This document shows, piece by piece, positions 1 to 4,823 of a DNA stretch of 6,679 nucleotides. Position 1 is the stretch's first letter, and the number at the start of each line of letters is the position of its first letter. Under the pieces are notes generated by a model. That model was not told the origin of the DNA and searched no databases. It worked only from the letters and a program-made list of their open reading frames with translations. The DNA comes from Betaproteobacteria bacterium. Lineage in GTDB: Bacteria > Pseudomonadota > Gammaproteobacteria > Burkholderiales > Casimicrobiaceae. Location of the stretch: the NCBI GenBank assembly GCA_013298455.1, contig JAAFHR010000189.1:1-6679 (forward strand), in the 5' to 3' direction. Both the position numbers and the translations under genes were made by a program.

Positions 1-384
1 TTCGCACAGCTGCCGAAGCTCGACACCACGCCTGGCAAATGGAGCTACAGCACACGTACCGAAATTCCCGGCATCGGCAGCATCCCGATGAGCTTTGAGC
101 AGTGCGTCACACAAAAAGACATCGATGAAGGCCGCAACCTGAACTCGCAAAAAGATGCGGGAATGGATTGCAAATACACCGACTTGAAGCAAACGGGCAA
201 TCGCTATCAATTCACCGCGACCTGCAGCGGCAAAAACATGCCCGAGCCGATGGTGATGACCTACGACATGACCGCCACCGCCACGCAAATGGATTCCAAG
301 ATGACCATGACCGGTGGCGCTGCCAAGCAAATGGGTGGCAAGATGAATATGTCGATGAGCGCCAAGCGCTTGGGTGGTTGCTGA
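1..384 (+). CDS. DUF3617 family periplasmic protein, 5' truncated by the window edge
   Basis: The frame is open from base 1 to a TGA at 382-384, giving 127 visible residues; the N-terminus, presumably with a signal peptide, lies left of the window. The ATG at position 88 is internal, because coding similarity extends upstream of it: a PGKWSYSTRTEIPG segment at visible residues 11-24 resembles the 'PG.W' opening strand of DUF3617 proteins. Four cysteines (visible residues 35, 57, 75 and 127) and the C-terminal RLGGC ending are typical of the family and may form disulfides in the periplasm. Eleven methionines fall between visible residues 80 and 119, mostly as alternating MxM strands, a bias common in this family. 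The biochemical role of DUF3617 is not known. It overlaps the next gene, a divergent paralogue, and is probably co-transcribed with it. The family call is fairly sure; the true start is not visible. Confidence 0.85.
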   Translation, partial: FAQLPKLDTTPGKWSYSTRTEIPGIGSIPMSFEQCVTQKDIDEGRNLNSQKDAGMDCKYTDLKQTGNRYQFTATCSGKNMPEPMVMTYDMTATATQMDSKMTMTGGAAKQMGGKMNMSMSAKRLGGC

Positions 385-898
385 TTTGCGCTTGGGTATT
401 CGAGCTCGAAGCGCGTCTGCCGCGCTCCTAATCGGCGTAGCAACTGCGGGCACTTTACAAGCGCAAACCGCTGGCGAATGGCGATACAGCATCGCTACCG
501 ATCAAGCGAGCATTCCCGCCGATATGCAGGTGAACTTCCCGACCGTGTCGTTCAAAACTTGCTTGCGCGCCGCCGATTTTGAGAGCGGCCGCGCGTTCGG
601 CTTGCAAACCTTGGCGTCGAGCAAATCGCGCTGCCCGACCAATGATTTCTCTCGAACGCTAGGCGCTGATGGCAAATCGGATGCGGTGAAATTCGCGTTT
701 AGCTGTGATCAAGGCCAAACGCTATCCGGCAGGGGCGAAGGGCGCGTTGCAGCCAAACGCTTTGAGGTGCGGCTGGAGAGCACTTACTCGCCCCCAGTGT
801 CGGGTGTTGAAACGATCAAGCAAACGATGAGTGGCGTTTACGTTGGGGCGTGCGCTGCACCGCTCGATGCTGATCGGCTCGAAGTGCAGCCGAATTAG
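374..898 (+). CDS. DUF3617-like secreted protein, divergent paralogue of the upstream gene
   Basis: This is a 174-residue protein if started at GTG 374. An Ala-rich hydrophobic stretch (about residues 14-30, ending TLQA before QTAGEW) looks like a Sec signal peptide, so the mature protein should be periplasmic. The mature part opens with a GEWRYS strand like the GKWSYS of the preceding gene. It keeps four cysteines (63, 87, 111, 150) in the same order, the last in a 'GVYVGAC' motif matching the family's C-terminal 'G..LG.C'. Unlike its neighbour it has a tail of about 24 residues after the last cysteine and is not Met-rich. The start is uncertain. GTG 374 overlaps the upstream gene by 11 bases and has no clear Shine-Dalgarno. 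TTG 386 lies 8 bases after GGGTGG (372-377) and would still leave a full signal peptide. Molecular function is unknown. Its stop is 10 bases from the stop of the convergent gene. Confidence 0.75.
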   Translation: MVADLRLGIRARSASAALLIGVATAGTLQAQTAGEWRYSIATDQASIPADMQVNFPTVSFKTCLRAADFESGRAFGLQTLASSKSRCPTNDFSRTLGADGKSDAVKFAFSCDQGQTLSGRGEGRVAAKRFEVRLESTYSPPVSGVETIKQTMSGVYVGACAAPLDADRLEVQPN

Positions 899-908
899 CG
901 TTCGCGTT

Positions 909-1391
909 TCACATCGTGAATTGACCGGGCCACAGCCAGAGTCCGCCCGCCGTCATCGTCACATATCGACAAAACTTTCCCGCCGCGCCGTAAAAGAAAC
1001 ACGGCCAAAACGGCAGTCGAAGCCAACCTGCTACTGAGGTGAGCGGGTCACCAATGATTGGCAGAAACGCGAAGAAACAGGCCTTCGGACCGAGGCGCTG
1101 CAGCCAAGCGAGCGCCTTGCTCTGCGTGGTTGACTTTTTGTAGCCCTCAACGGCTCGCTTCGCACCGTAGCCCATCCACCAGTTGATCGCCCCGCCGAGT
1201 GCGTTGCCAAGCGTTGCCACGGCGATGGCTGGCCAAAACAGTTCTGGGTTGAGCTTCACCAAACCAAAGACCGCTGGCTCGGAGCCCATCGGCAGCAGCG
1301 TCGCGGAAATCAACGCCACAACGAACACCGTCGACAAACCGAACTTCGGGAGTGAGAGCGCTGCTAAGAGCGACGCGAGCCATGCTTCCAT
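909..1391 (-). CDS. YqaA-like small integral membrane protein (DedA/VTT-related)
   Basis: This 160-residue protein is nearly all hydrophobic helix and loop. In order it has an N-terminal helix with SATLLPMGSEP (29-39), ATLGNALGGAINWWMGYG (59-76), a loop with a Lys-rich segment (about 79-92), FLPIIGDPLTSVAGWLRLP (109-127) and GKFCRYV (138-144). The SATLLP.GSE, GN.LGG..N, P..GD...AGW.R and GK..RY blocks match Escherichia coli YqaA in order and spacing as I remember it. Length is close to that of YqaA and shorter than classical DedA proteins. Members of the wider DedA/VTT superfamily act at the inner membrane, some as lipid scramblases or flippases; the job of the YqaA branch is not established. 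ATG 1391 is the first usable start, because an in-frame TAG lies six codons upstream, but no strong Shine-Dalgarno precedes it. The gene could be read through from the DUF1996 gene 95 bases upstream. Confidence 0.85.
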   Translation of the reverse strand: MEAWLASLLAALSLPKFGLSTVFVVALISATLLPMGSEPAVFGLVKLNPELFWPAIAVATLGNALGGAINWWMGYGAKRAVEGYKKSTTQSKALAWLQRLGPKACFFAFLPIIGDPLTSVAGWLRLPFWPCFFYGAAGKFCRYVTMTAGGLWLWPGQFTM

Positions 1392-1456
1392 CGTTGCGAT
1401 TTTGCACTAGCGGCCGCGGAGCCGTTGCAGATGTTTGGTCTTGGCGACCTGGCGCG

Positions 1457-1473
1457 CTGCACGGCTCGTGCAG
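1457..1473. other. Short inverted repeat between DUF1996 and YqaA-like genes
   Basis: CTGCACG and CGTGCAG form perfect 7-base arms around a 3-base loop, 14 bases past the DUF1996 gene stop. No U-tract follows in the direction of transcription, so it is not a canonical intrinsic terminator. It could stabilise the 3' end of the mRNA or help a Rho-dependent stop, or be chance. The rest of the 95-base gap (1392-1486) shows no clear promoter. Confidence 0.3.
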
Positions 1474-1486
1474 AAGGCACCGCGCA

Positions 1487-3487
1487 TCAGGCGCTCGATA
1501 CAACGGGCAGCTTCGTCAAGCTAAATACTTCTCGCCGATAAAGCAGTGCGAATTGCGCAAGGCCGCGTCGCGATTTCAGTAGCGCGACCATGGGTTGTGG
1601 CAGTGCTGGCGTAGGCGTGTCGGGCGGCGCATCGTTGGGGGTTTCGATGGGTTTTGATTTCGCAGCTGCGTCGGCGATGGCCGCGGGCGTTGAGCCCGGA
1701 CCACACATTGATGCGGCGATGAGCGCATCGATCATCGCGTCTCCGGTCAGGCTCGCCAGCGTCACCACCCCCGTGCCACGCACCGGTGGACTGAGTGCGC
1801 GGCCATCACCCAACTCGCCGTCGGCGCAGTGCCGCCGTTCGTTGAGACATTTGGTGACCCAAAGGGCTTTGACCTCTTCGTTCCAACCGTTGTAGAAATC
1901 GGCGTGCGTTGAATAGCCGCCCCGCGTGTTAGTGAGGTTGTACATGTCAGACGAATACCGCCACCCGACTGTTCCAGCATCGCCGACCGGGAAATCAACC
2001 CCGACGGAGAGCGCAGGCAGCGGCACCGGATGTGACGGCGGGCACGAGAGATTTTCGTAGGGCTGAAACTGCGGATCCACGTTGGCTGGGTCGTAGCGCG
2101 CCCCCGAGACGTGGCTTCGGTGATCGGGCGAATCGAGATTCACGCCGTCCCAGCAGCGCGGGAAGCTGACGGCAAAGTGCAGCCGAGAGCCGGGCGGGCA
2201 GTGCGGCATCATCCGCCATGCATCGGCAGGAATCGGACCGATGGGTGCCACGTCTTCCTCGGTCTGCGGATTCTTGCAGCTCAAACCGCCCGCACCGCCC
2301 TTGGTCCAAGGCTCGGGATTGGTTGGGTTTGACGCGGCCGAACCGACAATCATCCGCAGACCTTTGGGCATCGGCTGCATCGCGGTGCTGGGGCGCAATC
2401 CATCGCGTTTGTAGTAAACGTTGTGGGATTTGTCGACCGGGCGAACGAAGTTTCCGGCGGCGTCCAGAATCGCTGGAATCCAGTAGCCGCTTCGATTGAG
2501 CGTGCCGCCGTGGCAAGTGCTGCCGCCCATCGAACGAACGAGTTCAGGCGTGGTGTAGGCATCGGTTTCCACATTGCCTAAAAACGTGTGAAGGTGCGAC
2601 GCGCCGTTCATTCCAAGCGCTACGACGGGATCGTTGGGGCCAGCGTGAGAGAAGTGGCATTGGATGCGGAAGTCGCCGCCCGCATCGGTGGTGGGCGAGG
2701 GGCCGATGGGGTAGGTAAACGTTTGAGCGGTGATCTCATCGCCGTTAAAGGTGCGAAATGATCCGGTAGCAGCAGCGGACAGTGCAACGTTGCCGGAGCT
2801 CCTCGCGGATGTTGCAACGTTGATGGAGTAGGCGGTGTTAGACGGCATGTTGGCGCTCGGCTGGCAGGTCGCCGCGTTTACCGCGTCGTTCCAGCTCCAG
2901 TTGCACGTCACGGGCGGGGACGTGGTGATGGCGGCTTGTGCGCTCGCTTTGTTCATCGCTCTGCTGAAAAACACCACGATCGGGGCATTGGCTGACACCT
3001 TGTCGGCGCGCGGTAGTACGGCAAGCACTCTTGGCGCTTCCGTCGAGGGCGCTGGGCAGCCCTGTTCGATGAACCGTTTGATGTCGTTGCCGTTGCGCCG
3101 CGAGGCGAGCACGGGCAGCGTCATTCCTTGTAACCACAGCGACGGCGCGAAACCTGCCATGTAGCGCGCGGCGATCATGGCGTCGACGGCAGTGAAAAAG
3201 CCATCACCGTCGAGATCCAATCGCGTTGAGCGAAGCGGTTCAATCGCGGCGATCACGTTGGCATGCGGTACCGGAGTCGATGTCAGGCCGGCCGTCAAGC
3301 TGCCGTCGCGCGCACCGTTGGTATAGCGCAGCATCATCATGCCGTCTACAGCCAATCGGGCGCTAGCGCCACCAGAGACGGCAAACGGGCAGCTCTGCGC
3401 TGAGGCATTCGGCATCCCGAGCGCCAACGCGTACATCGCGAGCGCTAAGAGCATCGAGTGAATGGAGCTCAGTTTCGTTGACAACAT
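1487..3487 (-). CDS. Secreted multidomain protein: dockerin-like repeats, Ig-like domain, DUF1996
   Basis: This protein has 666 residues from ATG 3487. A signal peptide (1-30, cleavage predicted after ASA) implies export. Residues 34-140 hold two dockerin/EF-hand-like units. The first (about 40-69) keeps the 'DGMMMLRY..G.R..SLT.G' helix but lacks the acidic loop. The second (LDLDGDG, 90-96, then VDAMIAARYMAGF) has a complete calcium-loop pattern. Residues 150-247 resemble a bacterial Ig-like Big_5 domain (VLAVLPRADKVSANAPIVVFFSRAMN). Residues about 270-565 are a DUF1996 domain, with CHFSH (277-281), SHLHTFLGN (297-305), C.GG..NRSGYWIPA (325-339), WDGVNLDSPDHRSHVS (446-461) and THADFYNGW (527-535). 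A Pro-rich linker and a basic tail of about 65 residues follow. DUF1996 has no assigned function; its conserved His/Asp residues could bind metal or catalyse, which is inference. The gene is monocistronic or leads into the YqaA-like gene. TTG 3490 is a possible but poorer start. Confidence 0.85.
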   Translation of the reverse strand: MLSTKLSSIHSMLLALAMYALALGMPNASAQSCPFAVSGGASARLAVDGMMMLRYTNGARDGSLTAGLTSTPVPHANVIAAIEPLRSTRLDLDGDGFFTAVDAMIAARYMAGFAPSLWLQGMTLPVLASRRNGNDIKRFIEQGCPAPSTEAPRVLAVLPRADKVSANAPIVVFFSRAMNKASAQAAITTSPPVTCNWSWNDAVNAATCQPSANMPSNTAYSINVATSARSSGNVALSAAATGSFRTFNGDEITAQTFTYPIGPSPTTDAGGDFRIQCHFSHAGPNDPVVALGMNGASHLHTFLGNVETDAYTTPELVRSMGGSTCHGGTLNRSGYWIPAILDAAGNFVRPVDKSHNVYYKRDGLRPSTAMQPMPKGLRMIVGSAASNPTNPEPWTKGGAGGLSCKNPQTEEDVAPIGPIPADAWRMMPHCPPGSRLHFAVSFPRCWDGVNLDSPDHRSHVSGARYDPANVDPQFQPYENLSCPPSHPVPLPALSVGVDFPVGDAGTVGWRYSSDMYNLTNTRGGYSTHADFYNGWNEEVKALWVTKCLNERRHCADGELGDGRALSPPVRGTGVVTLASLTGDAMIDALIAASMCGPGSTPAAIADAAAKSKPIETPNDAPPDTPTPALPQPMVALLKSRRGLAQFALLYRREVFSLTKLPVVSSA

Positions 3488-3494
3488 CAATGCG

Positions 3495-3500
3495 TTCTCC
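3495..3500 (-). promoter_or_regulatory. Shine-Dalgarno GGAGAA fixing the DUF1996 gene start
   Basis: Read on the minus strand, GGAGAA is followed by seven bases (CGCATTG) and then ATG at 3487-3485. The in-frame TTG at 3490 would be only four bases away, so the ATG is the better start. The element sits in the loop of a short inverted repeat (CAATG at 3505-3501 and CATTG at 3492-3488), which would leave the Shine-Dalgarno exposed. Confidence 0.65.
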
Positions 3501-3558
3501 CATTGAATGAAAACGTTGCTGGGTAGAGCGGTCGCGACTTTGCACGATCCATCGATAA

Positions 3559-3575
3559 TTATGCTAACAGCATAA
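3559..3575 (-). promoter_or_regulatory. Perfect inverted repeat overlapping a possible -10 box of the DUF1996 gene
   Basis: TTATGCT and AGCATAA are perfect 7-base inverted arms around a 3-base spacer (AAC on the plus strand), in a local AT-rich patch within GC-rich DNA. On the minus strand CATAAT (3563-3558) matches five of six bases of the TATAAT consensus and overlaps one arm. No convincing -35 hexamer lies 16-18 bases upstream of it; TCGACA is present but only 13 bases away. This geometry is what a repressor operator over a promoter would look like, but the regulator and its sigma factor cannot be named. It lies about 70 bases upstream of the start codon. Confidence 0.4.
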
Positions 3576-3660
3576 ATGTCGACGGGCTAGACCTAATTTC
3601 TCGGCATTTTCTGAATGCACTCGCGTTTGCACGCCCGCAGCAGCGCGCCGCAGCGCGGCC

Positions 3661-4206
3661 TCAACACACATTGGAAATCGCGCTGAGACTGCCCAACAAC
3701 CGCTCCGCCCCGAAGCCAGTGATGACAGTGAAGGCAAGATTTGCGCCGCGAAGCTTCGCTTGCAGTCGGTCGGTGACGGGCTGTTGCACCTGCGGGCCGT
3801 CACGCTGCAAACCATCAGCTTGCCAGCCGATGTCGGGAAGCAGCAGCAGGGTGTGCGTGTATCGACGGTGCGCTTCGAGCGCGGTGGCGTAAAGCGAGTC
3901 GTCGCCAAATACGATGTCGCTGTAGACGGCGGTTTGCAGCGGGGCCGTGTCACAGAAAATATACGCTGCGCCGATGGCCATCGCTCGCTCGATGGCGAGT
4001 TGCTCGCGTTCAAGCTGGGTAGCCATAATCGCGCGCTGCTCAGCTTGCTCGGGTGTGCGTTGGTGGTGGTCGCAGAGTTCGCGCAAATACTCAGGCACGA
4101 ATTCAGTGTTGAAGTGGGCTGCGAGTTCGGCGGCGAGCGTTGTTTTGCCTGTACTTTCCGCACCCAGAATTGCGATGAGTTGTACCGATTGTCGCGGAAC
4201 GTTCAC
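3661..4206 (-). CDS. NadR-type P-loop kinase (putative ribosylnicotinamide kinase, AAA_28-like)
   Basis: This 181-residue P-loop protein probably phosphorylates nicotinamide riboside to NMN in the cytoplasm, trapping what the neighbouring PnuC imports. It has a Walker A motif GAESTGKT (15-22), EFVPEYLREL (35-44) resembling the 'v.EyaRe' block of NadR kinase domains, a Walker B-like strand YIFCDT (82-87), and LLLPDIGWQADGLQRDGP (121-138), matching the 'D..W..DGlR' signature of the NadR C-terminal domain. It lacks the helix-turn-helix and NMN adenylyltransferase domains of full-length NadR, so it is a stand-alone kinase. Translation starts at GTG 4206, seven bases after GGAG, and the start overlaps the pnuC stop as GTGA. 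Family assignment is good. Substrate identity is inferred from family and operon; a related nucleoside or vitamin is possible. GC-rich dyads without a U-tract follow its stop. Confidence 0.82.
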   Translation of the reverse strand: MNVPRQSVQLIAILGAESTGKTTLAAELAAHFNTEFVPEYLRELCDHHQRTPEQAEQRAIMATQLEREQLAIERAMAIGAAYIFCDTAPLQTAVYSDIVFGDDSLYATALEAHRRYTHTLLLLPDIGWQADGLQRDGPQVQQPVTDRLQAKLRGANLAFTVITGFGAERLLGSLSAISNVC

Positions 4207-4817
4207 GGAGCCGCTCCGTTCAGCTTACGGTGCCAGACGCGCCAACCCCACAGCGCCATCGCGAAAAAGAGCACGTAGAGCAGGGCAGTGAGGAGCAGGT
4301 TTTTGTGAATGAACAAAGCTACGCTCGCCGCGTTAACCACGCACCACACCCACCAGTTTTCGATGAGTTTTCTGCCGAGCAAATAGGTGCCCACCACGCT
4401 GCCAGCAGTGACAAATCCGTCGGCCCACGCGACATCGGTATCGGTAAATCGAGCGAGCAGCGCTGCAAACACAAGCCACAGCATCAGCCAAATTCCGGTC
4501 GCCATGATCCGATTGTTTGAGCTGAGCGTGGTGACCGCAAGCGCGTTGCCTTCAGCGTCGCGCCGCCCAAAGAGCCACTGCCACCAACCCCACACAGCCG
4601 TGAGCGCAAAAAAAATGTTCACGCCCGTTTCGCCGTACAGTTTGCTCGCGTAAAAGAGCCAGGCGTAGAGCAAACTCGCGAGCATGGTGAGCGGCCACGC
4701 CCAATGCCATTCGCGAACGTTGCCAATGATGTTGGCGATCGCGAGAAAAAATGCGGCGACTTCGAGCCAAGTGACCGGCGTTTCCCACAGCGTGAATGCG
4801 GTCTCAAGCATGGCCAT
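4203..4817 (-). CDS. pnuC: PnuC-type inner-membrane vitamin precursor transporter
   Basis: This 204-residue membrane protein has about seven hydrophobic helices (near 14-33, 39-57, 65-82, 104-122, 129-147, 155-170 and 172-191). PnuC hallmarks are visible: NVREWHWAWPL (33-43), YASKLYGETGVN (56-67) with the following WGWWQW (76-81), and the W155-x-x-W158-x-x-x-N162 pattern in ENWWVWCVVN, the region that binds the riboside in characterised PnuC proteins. PnuC works as a facilitator of nicotinamide riboside, made one-way by intracellular phosphorylation. Close relatives move thiamine (PnuT) or riboflavin (RibM), so the substrate cannot be read from sequence alone. The gene follows the TonB receptor stop by only 6 bases (TAAGGCGGGATG) and overlaps the kinase by 4, so the three genes are one transcription unit. 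A second in-frame ATG at 4811 is an equally plausible start. Confidence 0.9.
   Translation of the reverse strand: MAMLETAFTLWETPVTWLEVAAFFLAIANIIGNVREWHWAWPLTMLASLLYAWLFYASKLYGETGVNIFFALTAVWGWWQWLFGRRDAEGNALAVTTLSSNNRIMATGIWLMLWLVFAALLARFTDTDVAWADGFVTAGSVVGTYLLGRKLIENWWVWCVVNAASVALFIHKNLLLTALLYVLFFAMALWGWRVWHRKLNGAAP
4205..4219 (-). promoter_or_regulatory. Hairpin pairing the kinase Shine-Dalgarno with its start region
   Basis: In the mRNA sense the sequence is ACGGAG-CGG-CTCCGT, with perfect 6-base arms and a 3-base loop. The 5' arm contains the GGAG Shine-Dalgarno of the kinase gene. The 3' arm ends in the first two bases of its GTG start. The whole element lies inside the last codons of pnuC, so ribosomes finishing pnuC would melt it. 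Known cases of translational coupling work this way; that it does so here is inference. Confidence 0.5.
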
Positions 4818-4823
4818 CCCGCC

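Noticed and set aside
76..384. Met-rich strands in the first DUF3617 protein as a copper-binding site
   Set aside because: Alternating Met residues are common in DUF3617 proteins, and no copper gene or Cys/His metal motif lies nearby.
1147..1503. Minus-strand open frame of 118 codons spanning the gap and the YqaA-like gene
   Set aside because: Most of it is an Arg/Ala-rich out-of-frame reading of the YqaA-like gene, and no signal or domain is visible.
1995..2516. Minus-strand open frame of 173 codons within the DUF1996 gene
   Set aside because: It is an Arg-rich out-of-frame shadow inside a gene whose own frame shows conserved DUF1996 motifs.
3601..3660. GC-rich dyads (GCCGC/GCGGC at 3647-3659, GCATT/AATGC at 3604-3618) after the kinase stop, considered as a terminator
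   Set aside because: The stems are only 5 bases and no U-tract follows on the minus strand, so an intrinsic terminator cannot be claimed.
3564..4163. Minus-strand open frame of 199 codons in another frame over the kinase
   Set aside because: The alternative frame carries Walker A and NadR-type motifs; this one is Ser/Arg/Pro-rich and shows no motif.
3760..4278. Long plus-strand open frame of 172 codons opposite the kinase and pnuC
   Set aside because: It is antisense to two well-supported genes with family motifs, has no recognisable domain or ribosome binding site, and is best explained by GC-biased codon structure.
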